From the NCBI GenBank assembly GCA_041675285.1, contig JBAYTZ010000008.1:62001-126000 (forward strand): 64,000 nucleotides of DNA, written 5' to 3'. Below the pieces are notes generated by a model. The model saw only the letters and a program-made list of their open reading frames with translations, made no database searches and had not been told where the DNA came from. Positions within the stretch are counted from its first letter, which is position 1. The number at the start of each line of letters is the position of its first letter. Of this stretch, positions 7,561-15,429 are shown piece after piece. Both the position numbers and the translations under genes were made by a program. This stretch comes from Candidatus Delongbacteria bacterium (lineage in GTDB: Bacteria > CAIWAD01).

Positions 7561-9654
7561 ATGGCGCCCGTTGCCCTGGGCCTGCTGGCCCTTTTGCTTG
7601 CGGTGAGTCCCGCACCCGCCCGCCAACACGCCGTGCCCGCGTCGTACGCCACCATCCAGGCCGCCATCGCCGCCTGCGCGGAAGGTGACACCGTGCTCGT
7701 GGCTCCGGGGGTGTATCACGAGCGCCTGCTGATCCAGGACCGCGCCATCCTGCTCACCTCTCACCTGCTGCTGGAGGACGACACCACCCTGGTGTCGCGC
7801 ACCGTTGTGGACGGGGATTCCCTCGGGTGCGTGGTGCGCATCGTTTCCGCAGGCCCAAACGCCACCGAGCTGCGCGGCCTCACGGTGAGACGCGGGGTGT
7901 CCGGCCTGGAAGTGAATGCACCTGAAGTACTGGTGCGGAGTTGCCGCTTGGAGGACAACCATGCCGCAACCGGAGGGGGCATCCTGGTGCGCTCGCGCCC
8001 GTCCTTGCGCCTGCGGTTGGAGGGGGTGGAGTTCCTGGGCAATTCCGCCACGTCTGGGGGAGCCCTGGGCTTCGCGTCCTACCTCTGGGATGATTCCCTA
8101 CTCGTCCTGGCCGAGAATTGCCTGTTCCGCGCCAACTCCGCCACCATCGGATACGTGGCGAGGGTGCACGGCAACCAGGAGCGCATCCGGTTCAGCCTGA
8201 CCGACTGCTGGCTGGAGCGGAACCATTCATTGGAGGACGCGCCAGGGGGATCCGGCAGCCTGTTCCGGGTGGAGGGGGGCACCGGCGACCAACTGGTGGA
8301 GGTGCGGCTCGACGGGTGCAAGCTGGTGGACAACCAGGTGGAAGCGGGCATCGCGCAGCTCGAGGCGGGCACGGGCGATGTGCGCACGGCCTTCCGGGCC
8401 GACGATTGCCTGTTCTCGGGCAACCAGTCCCTGGGCAGCCTGTTCCGCGCCCACGCAGGGACCGGGTACGCCGTGGCCGACCTGGTGGCCCTCGAGTGCC
8501 GCATCGAGGACAACATCGTCCAGGGTGACGTGTTCTCCTTGTCGAGTGGCACCGGATCCGCGCTGGCCACCCTGACGGCCGACCATTGCTGGATCGAAGG
8601 CAACGAGGCCCAGGGAGGTCTGCTGGCCGCCGAAAGCGGCACGGGCAGCAGCGTCGTGCGGGCGGGTCTCCACGGCACCACGCTGCTGCGCAACGAGGTG
8701 CAGGCGGACCTGCTGTTCGTCAGCGCCAACATCGCCAGCAGCACGGCCGCATTGACCATGGACTCGTGCGTGGTGCTGAGCAACACGGTGCATCAGGAGG
8801 GTCGGAGCCTGGCGCGGTTGGGGCGAGGAGGGAATCCCAGCCGCTTCATGCTGCGGGGCACGCTGATGGCGGACAACACCCTGGCCGGCGGTCCTGTGCT
8901 GGACGTGGGTCCGGTCTTCGCTGGCCAACTGGAGATGGCGGTCGCACTGGTGAACTGCACCGTGGCCGACAACCACCAAGCCGGCGCCGGCCTCTCCATT
9001 CGAAGCGCCCAGGCCGTGCTGGTCAACAGCGTGCTGGCGAATGACGCTGGACCCTTGGTGGTCCTGGCGGGCGACAACATGGACTGGACCGCCGTGGGCG
9101 TGTCGCACTGCCTGGCGGAAGGCGGACGCGAGGCCCTGGACGTCGACGACGCGCACCTGGTCTGGGAAGAGGGCAACCTGGACCTCCCGCCGCTGTGGTG
9201 GGAAGGCGCGCCGGCCCCCTACACGCCTGCATTGGAGTCGCTCCTTGTGGATGCGGGTATCCGCCAGTACAGCGCGGGTTGGAGCGTTTGGGCGGACACG
9301 CTGCTGGTAGACGCGACGGACTACCATGGAGCGGGTCCGGAGATCGGCTGGCGCGAGGTGGACGCCGTGTGGTCGGCTCGGCCGAAAGGTCCGGTCGCGT
9401 TGGAGCCGCTCCGGGCCTGGCCCAATCCCTGCAACGGTTCCCTCACCGTGCATGTGCCGGCGGACCCGCGCTCCGGCTGTCTACGCCTTTACGATGTGGC
9501 AGGACGCCTGGTGTGGGAAGAGGGCCGGGCGGGCACCGGGTTGACCGCACGCCAGGTGCGCCTGGACCTGGCTGGATTGCCGGCGGGCTCATACTGGTTG
9601 ATGACCGCGGGTCGGCCCCGCGATCCGGGACTTCGCGTGACCGTTCTCCCGTGA
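7561..9654 (+). CDS. Exported parallel beta-helix protein with five 30-residue repeats and FlgD-like tail
   Basis: 697 aa from the ATG at 7561, which has GGGAG six bases upstream; an upstream in-frame GTG at 7522 is not needed. The signal peptide is MAPVALGLLALLLAVSPAPA. Residues ~25-60 (YATIQAAIAACAEGDTVLVAPGVYHE) are the typical entry into a right-handed beta-helix of the DUF1565/pectate-lyase-like fold. Many N- and C-capped rungs follow (LEDNHA, LVDNQV, CLFSGNQ). Residues 240-389 consist of five consecutive units of exactly 30 residues, each starting GTG and most with a Cys at unit position 14. A FlgD-like domain (~610-697, WPNPCNGSLTV) ends the protein. No lyase catalytic residues were recognised. 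A carbohydrate-binding or adhesin role is inferred. Confidence 0.85.
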   Translation: MAPVALGLLALLLAVSPAPARQHAVPASYATIQAAIAACAEGDTVLVAPGVYHERLLIQDRAILLTSHLLLEDDTTLVSRTVVDGDSLGCVVRIVSAGPNATELRGLTVRRGVSGLEVNAPEVLVRSCRLEDNHAATGGGILVRSRPSLRLRLEGVEFLGNSATSGGALGFASYLWDDSLLVLAENCLFRANSATIGYVARVHGNQERIRFSLTDCWLERNHSLEDAPGGSGSLFRVEGGTGDQLVEVRLDGCKLVDNQVEAGIAQLEAGTGDVRTAFRADDCLFSGNQSLGSLFRAHAGTGYAVADLVALECRIEDNIVQGDVFSLSSGTGSALATLTADHCWIEGNEAQGGLLAAESGTGSSVVRAGLHGTTLLRNEVQADLLFVSANIASSTAALTMDSCVVLSNTVHQEGRSLARLGRGGNPSRFMLRGTLMADNTLAGGPVLDVGPVFAGQLEMAVALVNCTVADNHQAGAGLSIRSAQAVLVNSVLANDAGPLVVLAGDNMDWTAVGVSHCLAEGGREALDVDDAHLVWEEGNLDLPPLWWEGAPAPYTPALESLLVDAGIRQYSAGWSVWADTLLVDATDYHGAGPEIGWREVDAVWSARPKGPVALEPLRAWPNPCNGSLTVHVPADPRSGCLRLYDVAGRLVWEEGRAGTGLTARQVRLDLAGLPAGSYWLMTAGRPRDPGLRVTVLP

Positions 9655-9923
9655 CCGTCAGCCGGTCCGGCGGAGCTTCGGCGCGACGGGGTCTTGTTTC
9701 CCGGATCCCCCCCACCAGGTCCACTGGCTTCGCTGGGGATTGGATGCGATCCTGACACGCAGCGCGGGCGGCGTCAGCTGCCCAAATCAGCGCCTCGTCC
9801 TGACCCCCTGGCGGACGACGGCCCGCGACGCCCACCACTCGTCAAATCATTCACGGCTTCAGAGTGGATGCTCTGGGCGTCGTATGCCTTCGTTCCGCCC
9901 CAACCCCAACAGGAGCCACCATC

Positions 9924-10388
9924 ATGCGCTGGATTGTCTTGGGAAGCGCCTGCCTCTTCGTGACCGGCTTGGCCGGTCCCGCTTCCGCCACCCGCCTGGT
10001 GGGGGCGGAGTTCGTGGCTGCGGGCGGCTCGTGGAGCGGCCCCGCCCGCCTGGAGGCGGCCCTGGGCCAGGCCCTGCCGCCGGGCACGGCCGCGGCTGGA
10101 TCCACCCGCCTGCAGCTGGGCGGGCTGGCCTGGGGATTCGTTCCCGCCGCTCTGGGCGCCCCGTGGCTGGACATCCAGCCCCTGGGCGGCGACCTCGCCC
10201 TGGCGTGGAGCTCCGTGCCCGGCGCCACGCGCTACCGGGTGTGGTCCGGCTCCAGCTGGCCCGGCACGCCCGTGTTGCTGCTCGAAACCCCGGACACCCA
10301 GTGGCTGGATGCCGGCGCCGCCGCGGCGGACGCCCGCCGCTGGTACCGCGTCACCGCACTGAACACCCCGCTGGAGGAGACCCGCTGA
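9924..10388 (+). CDS. Small exported protein with a GQP-type beta motif and FN3-like domain
   Basis: 154 aa. The ATG at 9924 is chosen because AGGAG lies 8 bp upstream and a signal peptide follows directly (MRWIVLGSACLFVTGLAGPASA). Residues ~25-75 (AAGGSWSG...ALGQALPPGT...LQLGGLAWGF) resemble the recurring secreted-protein segment usually written GGSYRLTGTIGQP...LTGGFW. Residues ~80-150 resemble one fibronectin type III domain (LALAWSSVPGATRYRVWSG... WYRVTA). The stop overlaps the next ATG (TGATG), so the two genes are translationally coupled. The function is unknown; it may work with the downstream metal-binding repeat protein. Confidence 0.75.
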   Translation: MRWIVLGSACLFVTGLAGPASATRLVGAEFVAAGGSWSGPARLEAALGQALPPGTAAAGSTRLQLGGLAWGFVPAALGAPWLDIQPLGGDLALAWSSVPGATRYRVWSGSSWPGTPVLLLETPDTQWLDAGAAAADARRWYRVTALNTPLEETR

Positions 10389-11575
10389 TGCGCCTTGCCA
10401 CCCTTTTGACCACCGGACTGCTGGCCCTGCTGCTGGCCGGCGGCGGGGCCGCCGCGCCCTCCGTGATCCACCACCAGGGCCGTCTGCTGGACGACAGCGG
10501 CGCGCCCATGACGGGCAGCGTCACCCTGCACTTCGCCCTGTACGCCAGCGCCACCGATCCCACGCCCGTCTGGCTGGAGAGCCACGGCGGCGTGCCGCTG
10601 CAGGACGGACTGTTCCACGTGTTGCTGGGCGGGGAGAGCAGCCTGGATCCCGGGACCTTTGCCGACGACCTGTGGCTGGGCGTGCGCGTGAACGGGGAGG
10701 CGGAGCTGAGTCCGCGCATGCACCTGGGAAGCGTGCCCCACGCCTTCCGGGCCCAGCGCGTGGACGAGCTGGACGCGGACAACGTCGCCCAGCTGCTGGC
10801 CCTGTTGAACAGCCTGCCCGACGCCGACGGCGACGGATACACGGCGCTGAAGTTCGGCGGGGACGACTGCGACGACCGGGACGCCGCGGTGCATCCCGGC
10901 GCGACGGAAGTCTGCGACGGCCAGGACAACGACTGCAACGGCACCCCCGACGACGATTTCGAAGCCTATTGGTGGTACCCGGACGCGGACGGCGACGGCT
11001 TCGGTCGCGGGCCGGCGGGCCGCCTCACCTGCGAACCCCCGGCGGGCTGGGTGATGGTGGACGGCGACTGCGACGACAGCGACGCCTCCCGCCATCCGGG
11101 AGCCGTGGAAGTCTGCGATGGGCTGGACAACGACTGCGACGGCCAGGTGGACGACAACCCGAGCACGGGGCTCACCTACTACTACGACGAGGACCAGGAC
11201 GGGTACGGCGCCGGCGCCGGGCAGCGCTTCTGCGTGCCGCCGTTCAGCTACTGGGCGCAGGCCGCCGGCGACTGCAACAACTCGGATGCCGCCATCTATC
11301 CCGGGGCGCCGGAGATCTGCGACAATCAGGACAACAACTGCGACGGCCAGACCGACGAGGGCCTCGGCCAGATGTGGTACCCGGACAACGACGGCGACGG
11401 CTGGGGCGCCGACGGATCCGGCATCTGGGCCTGCGAGATGCCCTGGGGGTCCTACACGTCCACGTCCGGCGACTGCGACGATTCCAACAGCAGCGTCTGG
11501 CCCGGCTCCGCGGAGATCTGCGGCGACGGCGTGGACAACAACTGCGACGGTCAGGTGGACGAGTCCTGCCCCTGA
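10388..11575 (+). CDS. Exported protein with four MopE-like Asp-rich metal-binding repeats
   Basis: 395 aa from the ATG at 10388, coupled to the preceding gene. The signal peptide is MRLATLLTTGLLALLLAGGGAAA. Residues ~24-140 form the common N-terminal beta domain of fibre-like exported proteins (HHQGRLLDDSGAPMTGSVTL, ending SVPHAFRA). Residues ~145-395 carry four repeats of the form DxDGDGxG...GDCDDxDxxxxPGAxExCDGxDNDCDGxxD. This is the MopE-like repeat named after the copper-binding surface protein of Methylococcus. The Asp-rich loops probably bind Ca2+ or Cu and the paired Cys may form disulfides. There is no FlgD-like tail: the protein ends at the last repeat (DESCP). Confidence 0.88.
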   Translation: MRLATLLTTGLLALLLAGGGAAAPSVIHHQGRLLDDSGAPMTGSVTLHFALYASATDPTPVWLESHGGVPLQDGLFHVLLGGESSLDPGTFADDLWLGVRVNGEAELSPRMHLGSVPHAFRAQRVDELDADNVAQLLALLNSLPDADGDGYTALKFGGDDCDDRDAAVHPGATEVCDGQDNDCNGTPDDDFEAYWWYPDADGDGFGRGPAGRLTCEPPAGWVMVDGDCDDSDASRHPGAVEVCDGLDNDCDGQVDDNPSTGLTYYYDEDQDGYGAGAGQRFCVPPFSYWAQAAGDCNNSDAAIYPGAPEICDNQDNNCDGQTDEGLGQMWYPDNDGDGWGADGSGIWACEMPWGSYTSTSGDCDDSNSSVWPGSAEICGDGVDNNCDGQVDESCP

Positions 11576-11615
11576 GCCGCGCCGCCTTATCCGATGATCA
11601 TGTGAGACACCACCC

Positions 11616-11638
11616 ACAGGCGGCCCCGGGCCGCCTGT
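11616..11638 (+). terminator. Terminator-like hairpin
   Basis: ACAGGCGGCCC pairs perfectly with GGGCCGCCTGT around one base. The real loop is larger once the inner pairs open. It is followed by TCCTTATCC and lies 40 bp after the MopE-like gene. Confidence 0.6.
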
Positions 11639-11666
11639 TCCTTATCCTGCCGCGGGCGGAATCCCG

Positions 11667-11722
11667 CAGGCGATCTCCCGCAGGCGATCTCCCACAGGCG
11701 ATCTCCCACAGGCGATCTCCCG
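11667..11722 (+). repeat. Four tandem copies of a 14-bp unit (CAGGCGATCTCCCR)
   Basis: Units start at 11667, 11681, 11695 and 11709 and differ only at the last base (G or A). A partial unit precedes them. They sit between the hairpin at 11616-11638 and the SpoIIE phosphatase gene at 11820, within its probable promoter or leader region. Confidence 0.9.
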
Positions 11723-11819
11723 GGCGAGGTCCGCTTCCGCTTGTGTATTTTCCCGCACCCGAACCCGCTGCGCGGGCCACAGCGTGACCAACTCTCAATC
11801 CTGGTTCCGGAGACCGCCG

Positions 11820-14342
11820 ATGTCCAAGCGCCTGTTCCACGGGCTCCTGTTCGCGTTGACCGGCCTGCTGCTGGCCTACATGGCCGTCTTCTTCACCCGC
11901 GAGGCCAGCAAGGTCGCGGCCTGGGCGGCCTCGGGCACGGTGCAGAGCAGCCTCCAGCAGCGGACGGACAGCCTGGCCATCTTCGAGCGGGTCACCACCG
12001 TGGACTTCCCCGCGCCCCCCGTCCCGCGCTCCGGGGACACCCTGCTGGCCCTCGAGGACAGCCTGCGCGACCTGCCCGCCATCCTGGCCCGGATCCACCA
12101 GCCCGCGGCGCCCGGGCGCGAGCTGCGCCTGAGTTGGCGCGGGGCGGACGGGATCCAGCAGGGCCGGCTGCGCACGCGGCCGGTGCCCGCGGGGGAGCTG
12201 GTCTCCTTCGTCGTGCTGCTGGTCCTGCGCACGTTGACGGCCTTCGCCTTCGCCCTGGTGGGGCTCTGGGCCCTCCGGCGGCGGCCGGATTCCCCCGGCG
12301 TGCGCGCCCTGCTGCTGTTTAGCCTGTCCATGGCCTCCTTCATGACCGTGGCCGTGGTGATGCTCAACGGCTCCTACGCGGCCTTCGAGATCCCAGGCCA
12401 GCGCTGGCTGCAGGCCGGCCTGGGCGTGCTGGCGATGGGCTTCAGCGCTTTCTGGCTGCACCTGCTGCTGCTCTTCCCCCGGCCCCTCTCGTGGTTCCGC
12501 GGCCGGCGCTGGCCCGTCTACCTGGTCTGCTACCTGCCCATGCTGCTGCAGGGCACGGCGCAGGTCCTGCCCGGCCAACCGGTCTGGTTGGGGCCCTGGA
12601 TCTTCGCCGTGCTGGCCTTGCAAGTGCTGGGCGGCCTGCTGCGCCTGCTCTGGTGCGTGCGGCACGCGCGCAGCCCGCTGGAGCGGCGCCAGGGCGCGCT
12701 GGTGCTGATGGGCTCGGGCCCGGGGCTGGCCCTGCTGGCCGCGCTGATCCTGCTCTTCAACCTGCTTCCCGCCTGGACCGCGCGCTGGCCCCAGGCCGTG
12801 ATCCTCTGGACCATCAGCCTGGTCCTGCTGACCGTGCTGCTCTCCCCCGTGTCCACGGCCTGGGCCTTCGGGCGCTACCGCCTGCTGGAGGTGGAGGGTC
12901 GCCTGCGGCGCGGCACGCGCTACGCCCTCTGGGCCGCGCTGCTGCTGGCCGTCCTGGTGGCCGGGCTGTTCTGCGCCGCCCAGCTGGTGCTGGGCTGGCT
13001 GCAGATCAGCGCGCGCGGCGCGGTCCTGCTGACGGCCCTGCTGCTGGCCCTGGCCGCCGTGCCTCTGCAACGCCGGCTGATGACGGCCCTGGAGGGCCGG
13101 GTCTTCCCCGAGCGCCAGCGCCTGCGCGACATGGTGCAGGGCTTCCACCAGCGGATCATCGCCATGCCCGACCGCGCCAGCCTTTGGCGGCACCTGGAGG
13201 AGCGCCTGCTGGAGGAGCTGGAGACGGGCTCCGTCGTCCCCGTGCTGCGCGAGGGCGCGGGAACCGTCTGCCCCTCCTGCGGCGAGGCCACGCCCTTTGC
13301 CGCCCAGTCGCCGCTCTTCACCCTGTTGGCCGACCTGGAGGCCCCGTTGCCGCTGGACGAACTGCTGGCCAGCCGGCGGCTGGAACTCGCCCCGGCGGAG
13401 GTGGAGTGGCTGCGCGCGCGGCAGACGGCCCTGCTGCTGCCTCTGCGGGTCTCGCGCGAGACGGCGGGCTTCCTGGCCGTGGGCGCCAAGCGCGACGGGG
13501 AGGACTTCAGCGGGGAGGAGCTGCGGGCCCTGTCCACGCTCAGCAGCCAGGTGGCCCTGGCCGCGGAGAATCTGCGCCTGCTGGAGGAGAACCTGGAGAA
13601 GCGCCGGCTGGACGAGCAACTGGCCATGGCGCGGCGCATCCAGCAGCGCTTCCTGCCTTCGGACCTGCCCGCCACGCCCGGGCTGGAGGTGATGGCGCGC
13701 AGCCTGTTCTGCCTGGAGGTGGCCGGCGACTACTACGACGTGGTGCCCCTGCCGGACGGGCGCACCGTGCTGGCCGTGGGCGACGTCTCGGGCAAGGGCG
13801 CCGGGGCGGCCATGCTGATGGCCAACCTGCAGGCCTCGCTGCGCACGTCCATCCGGGGCGGCGGCCGGTTGGAGGAGATCGTCGAGGGCATCAACCAGCT
13901 GATCTGTGCCAACACCGAGGACGAGCAGTTCATCACCTTTTTCGTCGGCGTCTTCGACCCGCGCTCCGGCCGCTTCTTCTATGTCAACGCGGGCCACAAC
14001 CCGCCCCTGGTGATCCGCCGGGCGGGCGGCCTGGAGCGGCTGGACTCCACCGGCCTGCTGCTGGGCGTGCTGCCGGAGGCCGAGTACGGGCGCGGCGAGC
14101 TGGAGCTGCGGACGGGCGACCTGCTGCTGCTCTACACCGACGGCGTGAGCGAGGCCCTGGACATGGGCGAGGAGGAGTTCGGCGAGGCGCGGCTGGCGGA
14201 GCTGGCGCGGCGCCACGACGAATGCACGCCGGGCGAGCTGGTAGGCCTGATCGAGCGCGAGGTGGTCCGCTTCCAGGGGCGCGAGGGCTTCGCCGACGAC
14301 TTCACGCTGCTGGTGGGCCGGGTGGGCGAACGGGTCAGCTGA
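11820..14342 (+). CDS. Membrane-bound PP2C-type (RsbU/SpoIIE) serine phosphatase with GAF domain
   Basis: 840 aa from the ATG at 11820, with CGGAGA seven bases upstream; an in-frame GTG at 11784 is less likely. One N-terminal TM helix (~5-26) is followed by a ~100-residue extracytoplasmic segment. A bundle of about seven further TM helices (~127-410) comes next, then a GAF-like domain (~440-585). The PP2C/SpoIIE domain (~600-840) keeps the metal-binding Asp residues: D637 in GDYYD, D655 in DVSGKG and D774 in YTDGV. AGHNPP and the closing DDFTLL are also present. Such enzymes dephosphorylate anti-anti-sigma proteins in partner-switching cascades. No STAS or RsbW-type partner gene is in the window. 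Its stop overlaps the convergent DinB gene by 8 bp. Confidence 0.92.
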   Translation: MSKRLFHGLLFALTGLLLAYMAVFFTREASKVAAWAASGTVQSSLQQRTDSLAIFERVTTVDFPAPPVPRSGDTLLALEDSLRDLPAILARIHQPAAPGRELRLSWRGADGIQQGRLRTRPVPAGELVSFVVLLVLRTLTAFAFALVGLWALRRRPDSPGVRALLLFSLSMASFMTVAVVMLNGSYAAFEIPGQRWLQAGLGVLAMGFSAFWLHLLLLFPRPLSWFRGRRWPVYLVCYLPMLLQGTAQVLPGQPVWLGPWIFAVLALQVLGGLLRLLWCVRHARSPLERRQGALVLMGSGPGLALLAALILLFNLLPAWTARWPQAVILWTISLVLLTVLLSPVSTAWAFGRYRLLEVEGRLRRGTRYALWAALLLAVLVAGLFCAAQLVLGWLQISARGAVLLTALLLALAAVPLQRRLMTALEGRVFPERQRLRDMVQGFHQRIIAMPDRASLWRHLEERLLEELETGSVVPVLREGAGTVCPSCGEATPFAAQSPLFTLLADLEAPLPLDELLASRRLELAPAEVEWLRARQTALLLPLRVSRETAGFLAVGAKRDGEDFSGEELRALSTLSSQVALAAENLRLLEENLEKRRLDEQLAMARRIQQRFLPSDLPATPGLEVMARSLFCLEVAGDYYDVVPLPDGRTVLAVGDVSGKGAGAAMLMANLQASLRTSIRGGGRLEEIVEGINQLICANTEDEQFITFFVGVFDPRSGRFFYVNAGHNPPLVIRRAGGLERLDSTGLLLGVLPEAEYGRGELELRTGDLLLLYTDGVSEALDMGEEEFGEARLAELARRHDECTPGELVGLIEREVVRFQGREGFADDFTLLVGRVGERVS

Positions 14343-14850
14343 GCGGGCCGGCGTAGTCCGGGGAATAGGGCGCGCAGTCCCGGGCCAGCCGCTGCAGCTG
14401 CAGGCGCGCGATCTGCCGCACGTGCAGCAGGTCGTGGGCCACCCAGGCCGCCAGCAGATCGCCGGCGCGCAGGGAAAACCCAGCGGGATGCGCGTGGGCG
14501 CGCCCCCAGTCCGGCTCCCGCAGCCCATGCAACCAGGCCAGGGAATCCTCGCGTTCGCGCAGGAAGGCCTCCAGCACCGCGTCCAGCTCGCGCTCCTGGT
14601 AGGCGCGGGCGTGCACCCAACCCTGGGGATCGATGGGCGGCCACTCCCGGTCGGGCTGATGCAGGGTCAGGTCCAGGCGCAGGCGGAAGTCCTCGCGCTC
14701 CTCATCCAGCAGATGGGCGGTCACTTCCAGCAGGGACCAGCTCTCCGCCCCGGGCCGCCAGCGCGCGGCCTCCGGCGGGGTGTCCAGCAGCAGGTCGCGG
14801 ATCAAGCGGGCCTGGCCTTCCAGTTGGCTGATGAGGGTCTCGGCGTTCAT
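14335..14850 (-). CDS. DinB-family protein
   Basis: 171 aa, with GGGGAGGACC directly before the ATG at 14850. The four-helix DinB/YfiT-like fold is suggested by an N-terminal helix, then SWSLLEVTAHLLDEE (~His47) and a C-terminal HDLLHVRQIARL motif (~His140). These give the His residues that usually form the metal site. The family includes bacillithiol- or mycothiol-dependent S-transferases and damage-inducible proteins of unknown chemistry, so the substrate cannot be named. The gene converges on the SpoIIE phosphatase gene, and the tails overlap by 8 bp with no room for a terminator between them. Confidence 0.85.
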   Translation of the reverse strand: MNAETLISQLEGQARLIRDLLLDTPPEAARWRPGAESWSLLEVTAHLLDEEREDFRLRLDLTLHQPDREWPPIDPQGWVHARAYQERELDAVLEAFLREREDSLAWLHGLREPDWGRAHAHPAGFSLRAGDLLAAWVAHDLLHVRQIARLQLQRLARDCAPYSPDYAGPLS

Positions 14851-14925
14851 GCGGTCCTCCCCGGTTTGCCGCGAAAGATGGCATTCGGCGGTCCGGGGTC
14901 GGGACGGCGGACAGGCCGTTATTTC

Positions 14926-14932
14926 TACCTTG
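14926..14932 (+). promoter_or_regulatory. TAYYTTG promoter-like motif (TACCTTG)
   Basis: TACCTTG lies 35 bp before the cytochrome start. It matches the same heptamer in front of four other leading genes in the window and resembles the -7 element TAnnTTTG of Bacteroidetes promoters. No TTG was found at the expected -33 distance. Confidence 0.35.
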
Positions 14933-14967
14933 CGCGCAGTCTATTGTTCAACAACGTGAGGATCCTG

Positions 14968-15366
14968 ATGAAGAACATGCTGTCCCTGGGAGCCTGCCTG
15001 GGCGTCCTGTTCATGCTGGGCTGCGGCGGCGGCGACAAGCCCGCCGAGACCACGGCCCCCGCGGTGGCTCCCGCCGGTCCCGCCTATCCGGTGGACCTGG
15101 CCAACGGCAAGCTGGTCTACGACAAGGCCTGCTTCGCCTGCCACATGACCGGCGTCTCCGGCGCCGCGCCCCTGACGGACAAGGTCCGCTGGGAGACCCA
15201 GGCCGCCAAGGGCATGCCCACCCTGATCAAGCACGTCACCGAGGGCTTCACCGGCACCTTCGGGACCCTGCCCGCCAAGGGCACGTGCATGGACTGCCAG
15301 GAAAAGGACCTCTACGACGCCATCCACTACATGCTGAGCCAAGCCGGCGTGCAGCCCAAGTATTGA
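14968..15366 (+). CDS. Cytochrome c5-like monohaem lipoprotein
   Basis: 132 aa from the ATG at 14968, with GTGAGGAT five bases upstream. The N-terminus MKNMLSLGACLGVLFMLGC is a lipoprotein signal with lipobox MLGC, so the mature protein is probably membrane-anchored outside the cytoplasm. The single haem site is CFACH (~residues 58-62). The layout VRWETQAAKGMPTLIKHVTEGF...GTLPAKGTCMDC...DLYDAIHYMLSQ matches class I cytochromes of the c5/c4 type, including the second Cys pair (CMDC). Met in KGMPT or a later Met is the candidate distal ligand. It probably acts as an electron shuttle to an oxidase or reductase that is not in this window. Confidence 0.9.
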   Translation: MKNMLSLGACLGVLFMLGCGGGDKPAETTAPAVAPAGPAYPVDLANGKLVYDKACFACHMTGVSGAAPLTDKVRWETQAAKGMPTLIKHVTEGFTGTFGTLPAKGTCMDCQEKDLYDAIHYMLSQAGVQPKY

Positions 15367-15372
15367 GATCGC

Positions 15373-15418
15373 GGGCGCGACCCGCGGATGTCCGGCGGAT
15401 GTCCGGCGGGTCGCGCCC
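15373..15418 (+). terminator. Long hairpin after the cytochrome gene
   Basis: GGGCGCGACCCGC (15373-15385) pairs perfectly with GCGGGTCGCGCCC (15406-15418), giving a 13-bp stem. The 20-nt loop contains a direct repeat (GGATGTCCG, 11-bp period). No T-run follows. It lies 7 bp after the cytochrome stop and 11 bp before the next ATG, so it could be a terminator, an mRNA stabiliser or a translational control element. Confidence 0.6.
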
Positions 15419-15429
15419 TGATTCCACCC

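Noticed and set aside
11598..14528. Long minus-strand open frame opposite the SpoIIE phosphatase
   Set aside because: Low-complexity Gln/Arg/Ala-rich translation; the plus-strand frame has clear PP2C motifs.
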